A stretch of DNA of 64,000 bases from the NCBI GenBank assembly GCA_020064725.1, contig JAGTWJ010000019.1, forward strand, positions 3,906,001-3,970,000, written 5' to 3'. The position numbers and the translations under genes are program-made. Source of the stretch: Drechslerella dactyloides. Its lineage: Eukaryota > Ascomycota > Orbiliomycetes > Orbiliales > Orbiliaceae. The notes beneath the pieces are model-generated. The model was not told the DNA's origin and searched no databases. It saw only the letters and a program-made list of their open reading frames with translations. Below, in pieces: positions 1 to 12,373 of this stretch (position 1 is its first letter; each line of letters starts with the position of its first letter).

Positions 1-1456
1 TGGAGCGAATCTCGGATCCAGAGTATGCGTCTGGCACCGGCCGGTCTTAAGCTTTGCAATGGAGCGATATTGATCGCGGACGAGGGCGTCTCGTCCAGTC
101 CGTTCCGGCTTGCAATGCAATATGGCCTCATCAAGGATGCTTCGGGTCCCTCTGCGAATAACCACGGCCTCGTCGAAGAAGTGTCAGTGCGGGATGCATT
201 ATTACATCTTTGTCGCCGCCCTATTTCACTTACCTTGTCTGAATAGGAGCTAGTCCGCGAGTTAGCCCGCAGGCTCGTCCGCAGGCTCGCGAGCCAGCCA
301 GCCAGCCAGCCAGCCGGGCTGCGGTACAGACAGGCCGGGCTGCAAGCCGGATGCATCGGGCATGGATGGGGGGAAAGGAAGAGGAGCGAAGGGTATCGCG
401 TCTTTCTCGCCCGTAGAAATAAACCCACCCCTTTAAAGCACCTTCTTACTAACAACGCATCTCCATCTTTCTCCCTCCCATCGCTCCGCCCCCTGGAATC
501 CTCCCTCTTCCTTCTCATCACCTCCCCTTAACACCCATCGCCAAATCACCACCGCCAACCATAACCACCACCACCACCACCACCCTTCTCCATCGTCGCC
601 CATTCTTCCATCGCGCATCGCTCCGCTTCGCCGCCAGCCGATCTGTCGCCGCCCGAGAGTGTTCACCTGTCCGCTGCGATCTCTCCGCGAATTGATAACG
701 TCGTTAGTGCCCCCCCGTCACTTGTCACCAGCCTCATCTCCGTTGCCCGCCCTTCACGCCATCTCGTTCGGCTCCCTGGCACTCTGTCTTCTCCACCACA
801 CCGCCCCCGTCTGACCAATCATCCGCTACACCTTTCCTTTTCCCACCGAATCCGCAAGCACCGCCAATAAGAAAGTGTGTGCGCGCTGCACTTGCAATTT
901 TCCCTTCCCTTTCCTTGCTTTTACTCGGGGCTGTCTGGGCTGCTCATCAAAACCCCCGATCTGCCACCGAATTAACCCCGGCTTGCTGGCTGGGAAAACG
1001 GCTTTCGCGAGGAGATCCCTATTTCTCCCCTTTGATTCGTTTCCTTCACCCCCATTTATAAGAATCTCCGCCTCCACTTCTCGCATCTTTCGTGCGCACC
1101 TATACTCCGACCGTCGTCCGTCGCGTCTGGCACTCGACCAAAAGTAGCGTCTGAACCTTTAGTAACCAACCAGTCATCCACAGGAAAAGGGTGCGAACGA
1201 ATTTTGAGGAAGGATAGGATATCCGACAAGCCTGTGCTGCGACTCTCGTCTGCCACTGCCCGTTTGCGATCTCCGGTTCGAATTGGTGTGGCACATCAAA
1301 CCGCTACTTGACGAGTCAACCGACAGCGTTCAACAATCCCCGAATCGCGCATCTCCCTCACGACAGGTCGCAGAGCACGACGAACCAACTTTCCGTCTTC
1401 ATCGGATTTTCCAATACATCGCGTCCCCGCTGTTATAACGCCGACTGCGCGAAAAT
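1..1456. other. Upstream region and leader of the G-beta gene
   Basis: I see no supportable gene here. The stretch holds a GCCA-type microsatellite at 293-315 and, from about 430 to 1100, a pyrimidine-rich sequence on the + strand that resembles the CT-rich promoters and leaders of fungal housekeeping genes. The short open frames present have no recognisable domain. The long distance to the start at 1457 leaves room for a 5' UTR intron, which I could not place. Confidence 0.5.
293..315. repeat. GCCA tetranucleotide microsatellite
   Basis: About five and a half direct copies of GCCA lie in the spacer upstream of the G-beta gene. It is a simple repeat with no feature suggesting function. Confidence 0.8.
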
Positions 1457-2945
1457 ATGTCCGATCTGCAAGATCGTATCAGCGCCGCCCGGCGTGAGGC
1501 TGAGGGTCTCAAAGAGAAGATAAAACGAAAGAAGGATGAACTCGCTGATGCCGATTGTAAGTCTCATACCATCAGTTAACTTGAGCTTTCATCTCCCGAG
1601 ATTTGCGGTCAAGCTTGGCGGATGCTTCGGCAATATCGGCGCCGCGAAATCTTGCAAAACGTTCAATCGGAGCTGACAGAAGGGATATTACAGTGCGAGC
1701 ACTTGCCAAAGATCAAATTGAGGCGTTACCGAAGACTCTCATGAAGAACCGCCGGACTCTCAAGGGCCATTTGGCCAAGATATATAGTATGCACTGGTAG
1801 GTTTCGCGCTTTATATCTATCTCCTTATCTCGAGACCACCACTAACAATACATGCAGGAGTACGGACCGAAGGCACCTCGTGTCTGCTTCTCAGGACGGC
1901 AAATTGATCATTTGGGATGCTTATACCACAAACAAGGTCCATGCTATCCCGCTTCGGTCGTCGTGGGTCATGACCTGCGCCTACGCACCGTCGGGAAATT
2001 TTGTTGCTTGCGGTGGTCTCGACAACATCTGTAGCGTCTACAACCTGTCCGCACGCGACGGACCGACCCGTGTCGCTCGGGAACTTTCTGGACACTCGGG
2101 TTATCTGTCGTGCTGTCGATTCCTGAATGACAAACGCATTCTCACCTCCTCTGGTATATGCGATAATCTTCCGATCTGCAATTTATAGCAGGATGCTAAC
2201 TTTGATCGCCAGGTGATATGACATGCATGCTTTGGGACATTGATACTGGTGCGAGAATAACGGACTTCGCCGACCATCTCGGGGATGTCATGAGTTTGAG
2301 TGTCAACCCGACGAACAACAACATCTTTGTTTCCGGTGCCTGCGATGCTTTTGCGAAACTGTGGGATATCCGTACCGGCAAGGCGGTTCAGACTTTTGCC
2401 GGCCACGAGTCGGACATCAACGCAGTTCAATTTTTCCCGGATGGCAATGCTTTCGGCACTGGATCCGATGATGCAACTTGCAGACTCTTCGATATCCGAG
2501 CAGATCGTGAGCTGAACCAGTACTCGGTAAGCTGGACTGTTAGGAAAGACTTGGCCAAACCTGTGCATCAAGCTAACTTGTGCGCGCTCTTAGTCGGAAT
2601 CGATTCTTTGCGGCATCACATCCGTTGCGTTCTCCGTATCTGGGCGCCTTTTGTTCGCAGGATACGATGATTTCGAATGCAAGGTGTGTACAATCAGTAG
2701 ATCGAATCCTACATGCAACAATTAGCTAACTCCGTGTGTGTAGGTTTGGGATGTCCTTCGAGGTGAGAAGGTTGGCTCCTTAGTCGGCCACGAAAACCGT
2801 GTCAGTTGCCTCGGTGTCAGTAATGATGGCATTAGTTTGTGTACTGGGTCATGGGACAGCTTCGTATGTGCTCCGCAGTTACCTTCTGCTCTTGAAGCTC
2901 GGGTTCGCTAACAATTCTCTATAGCTTCGTATTTGGGCTTGGTAA
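1457..2945 (+). CDS. gpb1: Heterotrimeric G-protein beta subunit
   Basis: Seven exons (1457-1556, 1694-1796, 1858-2153, 2213-2526, 2594-2683, 2744-2863, 2925-2945) join to 347 residues, the usual fungal G-beta length. The N-terminus is the charged coiled coil that binds G-gamma (MSDLQDRI, then a run of R, E and K), followed by seven WD40 blades; HLVSASQDGKLIIWD and CTGSWDSFLRIWAW-stop are near-invariant G-beta signatures. It acts at the plasma membrane with G-alpha and G-gamma, and in ascomycetes controls growth, conidiation, cAMP signalling and mating (family knowledge). The last exon is only 21 nt. The first intron (137 nt) is longer than the others and could hide further complexity. The phosducin-like partner gene lies at 12374. 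Identification is very secure; exon edges rest on splice motifs and phase. Confidence 0.97.
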
Positions 2946-5902
2946 AATTACTTTACCGCGTTATACCCACCGTTGAGAACCAAAAGAGCATACCTATACC
3001 AATTTTTTTCCGGTTATGACGATAACGATTCGCTATTTCCTTTGAGAATCGAAGATGACATCTTGTGCCACACTCAGCCCGCTATTCTGACTGGCAGGTT
3101 CGAAGGAGCTGTCAGGAAACCTTCGACAGCGGCGGACAAGTCGACTCGAGATATCCTTCTTTGAACAGCCAAGTCTTGTCGGTTGTCTTAAGTACCCCTG
3201 CGCTCTCGTTTAATCTTTGTGGCGGGTGGATGTGGTATCAGTCATTGTGGAAATAGAAAGAGGAAAAGCATCAAGATCGTCATGATTTACTGTGCTTTCT
3301 CGTCGGGTGTTTTCCACTCTTGTCTAGATGTTTCTTTTTCCTATCTTGCTTCCTCTTCTTCTGCTTGCTTTTTCTTGAATAATGCATCTTAATCAGCCGC
3401 AGTGTTGCTTGCAGTCATCAAGCAAAGGAATGGTCTTGTCTCTGTTAGCCTGTAACTCCTCGCCGGGGCTTTCTTGTTTCTCGCGTATCTCTTTATTTCG
3501 GTCTCTTCTAGTTCTGACTAAAACTTTATACGATTCGGCGATGAACGCTCTTCTTCCTTCTTTCTAACCTTTTCTACTGCTGCGCTTACGGTTTTCCCCA
3601 ACCTTGTCTTTTTATATATATTTCCCTTCACCTGTAATATGTGTTATAACAAAACTTTTTACGTGTTCTTTTCCAACCTTGCCTCGACGGCCGTATGTGA
3701 GATGAGAAAAATGTCGAGCCGTCGAATCGCCCTTGAAGTGCCAGCGCATTTGCCGTTCCTTCCATTCGAGCCCCAGGAGAAAAAGCGTATTACTGACCCA
3801 TTCCCTTCCGCTTCCCTTTGGAGGTTCCCATCTTTATTTACTGATATGTTCGTCAACCTGTCCTTTTCCGTTCCCGCTTGTCGTGCTACCTCATCTTTCC
3901 CTTCCCGTTTTAGCTTTTCAGTAGTTGGTGTTAATGTACCGAAATCAAAATACATGGAATAAGAAATATCCTCTGAATCCTATCTTGCCTTTTGAGTAGA
4001 CCAGCAAGTTGAATTGCACCCGATCATGATGGATTTGGCGGAATCGTTGCCTGCTATGACCAGGTGTTACGTATACGCACACGCATACATCTCGTTTCAT
4101 GAATTCAATCACGTCAATTACAAACCACGATCTGGCGAGCTCTCCTCGACCTCAATCAGAGACTGATAGTATCGAATATTCTCCAATCCCGTGCTATGAC
4201 GAAGCTTGCAAGGGCATGAGCAGCCATGCCCAGGCTGCATGAACGTCAACTAGGCGAGCCAGCCTGCACGCCACGGCGCCACAGGCCAAACGCCGCCGTT
4301 CGAAGCGACGATGCATCTGGCATTTTCTCATCCCGCAGCTAAACATCACGCCCGTCGGTCGAAGTTCGGACGAACGAGCTACGTACGCGCGGTCTCAACA
4401 AAACTCCCTGCCCCGGTCCAGTTCGCAGTCGGACCGCAGTCGCAGCTAGCTAGCTAGCTAGCTAGTATGTACAGTACATATGTTTAGACCAGCCGGCCGG
4501 CTGTCAACCGTAAACCCGATGGTATACCATGCCATTTGCAATTAGCATACCCAGCGCCATCACCACGAAGGGCAGTTCCTCGCCGCGCTGTCGACGAGCA
4601 CCATGCATGTGTGTATATGCGCCCCGCGCCGCTTCCCGTTGTCCGGTCTCGGGCACCGGTCTTATCAAAGGGTATGCGATGCCGGCGCACCTAGTGCAGC
4701 CGACCGTCGTCCGATCTTTGCGCATGCGCGGCGTATTTAACGTCCATGCGAGATGGGCGTTACGTACGTACATTATATATCTACGCAGTGCACATAGTAT
4801 ACTGCGCGTATGCAAGGTGCATATTGTTTCTGGGGCGCAGATACCTGTCAGCGCTATTTTGCGGAGGGCGGTCGATACAGCAGGTGGATACCCGCTTGGA
4901 ATGGTGCAACCGTGGTGCGCGTACGTGGAGTCGGTTGTAGAGGGGTAAGTCGCAGATTGTAGACACAGCTTTGGTAGAGTATATATAAGGCCTTCTCCTG
5001 CGCCACGGTCTGGGCGCCGAGATTGAAATTGATGGATACGGGATATACACCGCTCTTTTCATACTTGCATTGATACCAAGATATTTTTTGTTTGTTTAGA
5101 AAATTCTTCAATCATACAGGCCTGCAGATCAACTTGCAGTTTTGATGTGCCGCGCGGCGGGGTTTCTCAGAACGGTGATGGTGTATGGGGTAAATGTGGT
5201 GAATGTGGCATCTAGCATATAGTAGAGAGTACTGACACGCCACTATAGTAGACGCCGCGCCTGCCATGCATACATGCATGCATGTCTAGCGAGGGACAAG
5301 AATCGAAACTAGGAAGATAAGGCGCTAGAAGAAGGGTTCGCGAATGAAACGGAAGGATTTTTTTGTCATCATGTCATGGTATGGTAGGATATCGATCGAT
5401 CGCATAGTTCTACAACAAAGCTTGCAAAGTACGTGTTTCTTTTCCCAAAAAATGATATCAAAATAGAACGCCGGCCGGCTTGAGGCGCCAAAGGGGAAAA
5501 ACACAGAAAAGGGGGTGGTCTGAATGAAAGACGAGAAGTGAAGAGAAGACGGACGTGTGGCGACAGGAAATGCTATACATGCGATGGGAATACTACTGAT
5601 CATGTCGGGGAATCAGATGATATCGCGGTATCGGTGGAAATTTGCCAAAGATAAAACGAACAGACCAAGAAACTCCACATGCATGTACATTGTCTTGAAT
5701 GAAGTGCAATCGCAGCCCAGGGTCGTTATGGGTGTGATTGGCGGCTCTCTCTTTTTCCTCCCCTGTATACTTACCATTCAATGTACGTGTAAAATGGTAA
5801 AAAGCAAAGACTTGTTCGCATGTAGGGCGGAAATAAGCGCAAAGAAAAGCAACGGGGCGGGGTATAGAAGGAAAAAAGAGGCACTGTTGCGTGCATGCTG
5901 GG
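2946..5902. other. Convergent intergenic region
   Basis: The 3' flanks of the G-beta gene and the exchanger gene meet here. No gene is supported. The first 900 bases are T-rich and are probably 3' UTR and termination sequence. The rest has CTAG and TGCA palindromic runs (4444-4465; 5268-5285). Open frames at 4529-4948 and on the opposite strand show no domain, no splice logic and unusual composition. Confidence 0.5.
4444..4465. repeat. AGCT/CTAG microsatellite
   Basis: Five tandem copies of the self-complementary tetramer AGCT. Shorter copies of the same motif recur in other spacers of this window (for example near 15020). Confidence 0.8.
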
Positions 5903-7882
5903 TTATCCGATTAGGCCGTCGGATGCGATTCCCGGCCGCCACTCCTGACCACCACCGGCGTGCCCACCACCATGCCCTTCGGGTGGGTTCGGGTCGTAGA
6001 ATGCAAGCACGGACAGTACGTAGTATACCATGAGCAAGAACATGCCCTTGAGCCAATGTGTCTTGCCGTCGCGCACAAAGTTGCTAAACACAATGATGGA
6101 AAGCAGAAGCGACAGAGCGATGAAGAGCTCGAAGTTGAGATCCATTTTGAGGTTAGCAGCCCAGCCGACGAGGACAACGAGCGGGGCGACGAGCAGGGCA
6201 GTTTGGATTGTGCCGCCAAGGCAGTGAGAAAGTGCCAAATCGATTTGGTCTGCAGTCTTGATGTTAGCATCGCCGAATCACAGATGACCATGTCATTATT
6301 CCTTTGGCAGTTTGCCATTTGCAACAGAGCTGGAGTGGTGTTGGGGCAATGACAGGAGCGACCACTTACTGTCCCAGGCCTGGTTGAGGGCGGTCAAATG
6401 CTCAGAGAACTTTTCAATGAGGGGTACCATAATCAGACCCATAAAGTTCTCCGAGACGCCTTGTGTTTTCACGATATACGGGATCATCTGGACCATGAAG
6501 TATGCAGCGAATGAAACAAAGGTGAGGCCCATAAGCGTAAGGATGATAGCCTCCAACTGAGAAAGCTTTGCTCGATACACCTTCCTTCCAGTGTATATGC
6601 TCGCGGCTCGTTCAAGGACGTGGTGGTAGGCGGTGCTGTGCGTCATCAGCTGGAAGAAGAGGAACCTAAGGGGTGAGAGCTATGTTAGCACATCCGCACT
6701 TCCATAGACCAATAACAAGTAAATCGCTCCGGACACCACACTGCATTAGTAACGCGGCGTCTCCTGCGCAGAGGCTATTCCGGCGATGGGGACTAGATCT
6801 GAGTTCACCTACGCAGCATATGAGACAAGTAGCCCGATGCTAACGACTCTACTGGCGAGCAAAGTTTGCTCCTTCGACGTGTCTTTTCCGACATCCTTCC
6901 TCGTGTGGACCGTCTGGTAGAACAGACTGGGAGACACCATCCCGACGGCGCTGACAAGCAATGCCGCACTGGAGACTTCAGTGATATATTCCGCGACTCT
7001 CTGCTCACGAAAAGCGATGCCGCCGACTATAAAGCATATCCCGGAAACCAGTAACAGATTCGCAAACATGGATCCCAGCAGAGCAGCGCGCACGACGTCG
7101 TACTGTTTATCGATGAGCAAGATGATACAGATGATGGTTTCGACGACGGCACCAGTAAATATACCGAGTGTCGCTCCAATTGTCTAACAACCGCAATTTA
7201 TCAGCATTCGAAATTATCAGACGTGATATTTACTAACTTCTTCCTGCGTTGATTTGCAGAACTAAGTAGGCTTTTAACTTGACAACAGCTCGACGCTCGC
7301 TCCCCGCTAACTCGCGGAGGGCGTCAGGGTTCAGCTTACATGCGGCATCTGGTGGTGTAACTCTCCGCTGGCAAAAGCTAAGAGGTTTCCGGCGGGGACC
7401 ATAGCTACGAAGTTGAAGATGAATGTTGCCAATGGATATTCTTTCCTGCTTGTATACCATAGAGCGATACCGGCGGGGATAGTCGGAAACAGGATGTTGC
7501 AATATGAAGTTAACCTCGATGTGCTTCTGAGGGTAATCCCAATGGCTTTGATGGGGTTGAACCGCCAGGGCGACGGAATACCCTCTGCTAGCCTGGCCGC
7601 ATGTTTCTCGTCTACTCTCTTAGACTTGCGATGGAATAAAGGATTTTCCCAGGTTGCCGTATCTGTGAACAGCGTAGATGTATGTGTCTCGGTATGATGG
7701 AGGGGGGCAGGATCAGAGCTTTCTCCTCCCGTCCAGGACCTCTCAGGCCGCGTGATGCCAGCCATGCTGCCTTCTTCGAGGTCTTTCTCATCGCTGCGGT
7801 CGTGGGGGCCGTACCCACGGTCACCGTCGCGGCCGTCGCGGTCGTTAAAGTCCCTTGGGTCTTTGTGGTCGTGTCCGTCCAT
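5903..7882 (-). CDS. Divergent vacuolar-type Ca2+/H+ exchanger-like membrane protein
   Basis: Four exons (7340-7882, 6813-7183, 6370-6665, 5903-6249) give 518 residues. About 120 polar, Asp/Arg-rich cytosolic residues precede roughly ten or eleven hydrophobic segments. The fold and spacing match the CaCA/CAX family (Vcx1-like), which moves Ca2+ into the vacuole against H+. The two alpha-repeat motifs that normally read GNxxE are changed: repeat 1 reads GAVVE and repeat 2 reads EKFSEH, keeping the acidic residue but losing Gly-Asn. Related fungal paralogues with an EKxxEHLTA...AWDNQ signature are known to me, so this is probably an established divergent clade rather than a broken gene. Ion specificity cannot be deduced. 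The C-terminus is His/Gly-rich (HGGGHAGGG), a possible metal-binding tail. Promoter side faces the long spacer at 7883-12373. Confidence 0.88.
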
Positions 7883-10800
7883 GATGGACTAAGATTCCAG
7901 TTCCAGACTGTGTAAAGAAAAGAAAGAGGGAAAGAGCCCAGGAGGGAGGGAATGCTCAATCCATGAATTGTCTTTGATCTGGGATCATATATACGCAATT
8001 GTAAGAGGACTTGGCACATTGGGGAAGCTGGGCTTATAACAACGGCGATGGTCGCGAGCCAGTCGGATGGCGGAAGGGGGTAGCTAGCGTCGGCACGCGA
8101 GGCCGAGAAGGGAGTTTGGGATATCCGTCGCTCATGCCTGCCATCTGCTTACGAGACCAGAAATTCGAATCGATGATTCCTAACTGGGGAATTTTAGACT
8201 CTGCTGAGAGGTGCAAACCATGCAGCGTGTCAGGTAAATATACTCTTTCGATCAGGGAAGCATTATAAGAAACGAGCGCAGAATGAGAAACAGACATCTG
8301 CGCAAGTCCTTGGCACTGTAGACGTCTTATCGAGCAGACCGATGTCTCGTTTTTCTGTTTCGTGTTCCTGCCTCAGCCTGTGTTGATGTTCACCAAATGG
8401 GTAGGTTGGTCAGCGAATTTGCCCTGTGTAACGTCTGCCCGCCGTGGCGCCACCTCCACTCCACCACCACTTAAGTCAATCTTGCAGCGGACAGCAGCGT
8501 TGCGCCGGAAGAACCGTCGGCCGTCTGTTGGAACTGGAATCCTCGGGCCAATCATGCCGCCTAGAATAGCCATGAGAGTCATGCCAAGATGACGCGTCCG
8601 AGTCTGGATGTCTCGCCTCCTGTCGCCAGAAAGTGGTGCCAGCCGAGCCACATCTGGTGCATTGCAGTGCTGCGCATGGCGTGTTATTCAATGAGATCGA
8701 TAGAGCCGAAGTTTGAGAATCAAACGGCCTGTTCGGAAGAGGAAGCAGCAGCTGGAGTCCTCCAAGGCGCTCCTGGTCATGCCTTTCAGGTAGACCGTAG
8801 GGTTAGCAGGGTCGCCAAAAAAAAAGAAAGAAGGAAAGAGAGGCATACCGGTCTTCATTTGCAGGTACCCGACATCCAATTGGTCCTCTCAACCGTAGGC
8901 TGAGGCTAAAAACTTACCATTCCGAGGTACGATCGCGGATCGCCCAGAGGCCATGCCCAGGCCATTCCAGATCAGTTGAACAGGCGATGAGATCACTTAC
9001 CGTCGACGATATTGGGGCCTGTGGAACCGGAAGTCTAATTGGGTTGATCCGCGAATTCGGTATCATTGACGAACCATCGCTTGACCAATGGGTGTTCTTG
9101 GCTCTGCGGATAATCCTGTGTGCCGAACTCCTTGACCAGCCAAGCCCGTCTATCTCGCGAGGGCCTTGGCGTTTACCCACCATCAGATGAACCCAATGCA
9201 AATTCAATGAAACAAACGGTTGGTGCATGCATTTACTGCGCACAGTTTGACCCCCCCATTACTGTTCTTGTTCGGATACAGCCTGAATCGGCGTTGGTCC
9301 CCTCTGTGGTCACCGACGTTGTAGATATCTTAGCCTCAGCCGTTTCAAAGCCAGACAGTCAAGCTTTTTCATTCCTTGGTGATGGTGATATCATGATTCA
9401 CCCCTTTAAACACCGATTGTTGAGGCGGGACAGACCGACTTGGCTAAACATCTTGCGATACGCCTGGAAGAGAAAAGCATCTAGAATCCTCGAGTCTGCG
9501 GGGCTAGTCAGTGCACTGGGCGCAAATTTTGTGGCTGCAACGAGAGAGCTCTTATTCAGAGATTGGCTGAACTCAAGAAGCTGAAAAAAATCCAAACTTT
9601 GCATCTTGTGGCGGCTCGAGTCCAGACGCCCGTTCTCCTTCGCCTTTCTTTCTCGCCAGATCTGTCCTCGTGATGTGACAGGGACGGCGAAGGTGCATGA
9701 ATTGGAACGGCCGAGCCTGTTTTGTGCCCCTGTGAGTGCATTTTGAATGCACTTGTGCGAGGGTTGGTTGGTGATTGGTGGCCACGATGCAAGGGACAAG
9801 GTACGCGCCGGCTCGACAACGTGATCTCCTCGTCTGTGTCAGAACTAAACAGGCCCTGCGGGTCCTGGCTGGCCATGGGCAGGCAGGGATCCTGCGCTTC
9901 AGGCAGATCTGTTGCATGTTCTGGAAATCCAGTGTGTAGTTTGATCACTCGACAAGTTGAATGGCGGCAAGGGCCACCAGCCGTATTCGTCCAACATGGT
10001 TGATGACAAGTCGAAATTGGACCGATTGACATGACAAATGTGACAGCGCCGTCTGCACTGCATATCATGAGGCTGACAATTGACTCCTTTGTGAACGTGA
10101 ATGGAAATGACCGTCTTGATCCTCCGCGATCCTTTCTCCGTTGGGCCATAAGGTTGTCTCGTATGCCACAAAGGGTGGTCGACGAGCATGGTACAGGCCG
10201 GGTCAGGGAGAGAGGCGGGAACGAGCCCGGTCTTCCACCGGCGCGGCACCCTCGAAGCATCCTCGAAAGTTGACTTGGCCCTCCTTTGTGATCTTTTGTA
10301 CGAATGTCGCGTACTTGCATCCCTCTCCCCGCGGCCTTTATGAGGTTGCTGGCGTCAAGTGAATCTGCTGGGCGTGATAAGGATCCGAGCTCGAGCGAAG
10401 GAGAGTTGGAAGAGCAACATCATTATCAGCTGAGGATGAGCTCGAGTTGCACATTTTGCTATAAGACAGCAATTAGCCCACCGGGCATCAGGCGGTTTCA
10501 TCACCACATAGTCATCCGTCCCTTCCCAGCGTCCTTGTAGCACTGTGCCGTCGCGATTTCCAGAACCGAGCAGAAGACGACTCAATTGGCTGCAGGTTGC
10601 CGTACTGCTGTGACACCCCGTCCGCCAAAGTGCGACTTCTGGGACACCCAGCAGGCTCCCCGCCATTGATCTTGAACCTGGCACAGGCGGCATCGACGCC
10701 GACCAGCATCCCCCATCGGTCTTAGAAACCGGCTTCGTACCCGGATTGTGCATCCTGCTCACCCTTGGCACGACTCTGAGGGCCCCTTGGTCTAGCCCGA

Positions 10801-12373
10801 CGTTCATTTGGAAACCGAGCGGTCGGTTTGACAGGTTTGTCTTCAGACCCTGCGACGGGGCATATAACTGCTTCCTCTTCGCCTCCTCCTGCTCACTTCT
10901 AACGTCGTCCTGTTCATGCGCCAGACTCTCACGCCTATCAGGCCTTCGTTGGTATCATTTGGGTCCATCCTTCGGTTCGTAAGCAAGCCTGGATGCGTCC
11001 GGCCTATCCTGTTCCTGCCCTGCTCGATACGTATAATCTCCCTTCTCTTGACTAAGCGCAGCGTCGGCTATAATAAGACTCAGCCGTGACAGCGTATAAT
11101 CACGTCCTGATTGCTTGGTCGCAGCATTAATTTCATATTGATGTAATTCCCTTGGCTCGAACTTGCACATTTCGTTGGCCTGCGTCGCATTGCTTTGCCT
11201 TGAGGCCGTTGGTGCTCATTGGTGATCTTGCCCAGCTGACTGAGCCCGCAAGCTCATCTCATAGGCCGAATTTAACCGTCCAAGAACCGTCCACGACTTG
11301 CCATCCCAGCCCGTCCCCGACGGCTCTCATCTCGAGCACACGCGCCGACGGGTTTTAGAGAGTGTTCGAGCGAGGCCTCAAGACTCTAGGCTGCCCTTTG
11401 CGCACCCCCTTCCTCCTTCTGAAACGCTGGTGTGCCCGCACTGCGAGATCAACAGAAAACCCTGCACCAACGGCTCGACATTTGCGCCTGCCTTCCACGC
11501 CAGTCCGGCCAATCCTTGAAGGACTCCGTCACCCTGTGGGCAGAATCGCTGCCACGAGGTCATCCTTTCTTCTCCCCGCAGGAGGTGTTTCTTTTCTTTT
11601 CCTCTATCGAAGTTTAAAATTTATTGCACCAAGTCGCGGTGTGCCCCGGAACTCGTCACAGCAGGTGGCTCGTATTAAGCTACTGCCAAAAATAGAACCA
11701 CGCGTTCACCCGCGAAGAAAAAAAACCTTCCTCCCGCTACCGCATCCGGGATCCACTGACCACTGAATCTTTCTTTCCGCTGACCAGCTGCGAGCCAAAT
11801 CTCCCGTCAACGTGCATATTCAGGCCAACTAGAGTACCGAAATTCGAGAACCTGGTACCTACGGCACAGTGCCGTCTTCTTTGATCGTCATATTGTATTC
11901 CATCCTCGTGCCATTGCAGCTCTTCCGAAACTTTGGCGCTGCAAGGAGCTTTCGCGCATTATCATTCGATACCAGCCGAGAATATCTTGTGCCCAAATTT
12001 GGGATCCTGGATTAATATTCTGCTGCTATTACGGGTAGGCAGCATTGTCCAACCGCAGCTTGGCCATTCAGTCTTCGACCTTTTCCTCTCATCTCCCGGA
12101 GTGCCCCCAGAGGAAAAAGAAACGACAAGAAAAGAAAGCGCCGTCCCCTCGGTAGGACCACGAGGAAGCCTCTGACCCACAACCGCCCACCCCTTAACAC
12201 TCGCCTTACGAGTCCAATAACATTGATTTTTTTTGCGCATGAGCACCCAGACCTAGGCCTGAAGCTCTCCGTCGTGGCTCTCATTCCTCATTAGAGTTCT
12301 TGCATCGACCTAACGATTACCCGCGGACCCCTGGTAAACCAATCCCACGTTAATTATTGTCTAGCTGCTAGCC
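7883..12373. other. Long divergent intergenic region with unresolved coding-like fragments
   Basis: This 4.5 kb spacer separates the exchanger (-) from the phosducin-like gene (+). No gene can be supported, but on the - strand between about 9600 and 8370 there are pieces with coding character flanked by plausible splice sites: a presequence-like start at 9480 (MLFSSRRIARCLAKSV), a segment around 9110-9000 (KEFGTQDYPQSQEHPLVKRW), and donor sites GTAAGT at 9000 and 8918. I could not join them into one frame or recognise a family. From about 10400 onward the + strand becomes pyrimidine-rich, as expected for the leader of the gene at 12374. Confidence 0.4.

Noticed and set aside
4529..4948. 139-codon + strand frame
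   Set aside because: No domain, no splice context, lies in a palindrome-rich spacer, and an equally long antisense frame overlaps it.
9556..10320. 254-codon open frame on the - strand
   Set aside because: No recognisable motif, many Cys, His and Pro residues with no pattern, and competing frames on both strands. The part near 9600 carries a better splice acceptor in another frame.
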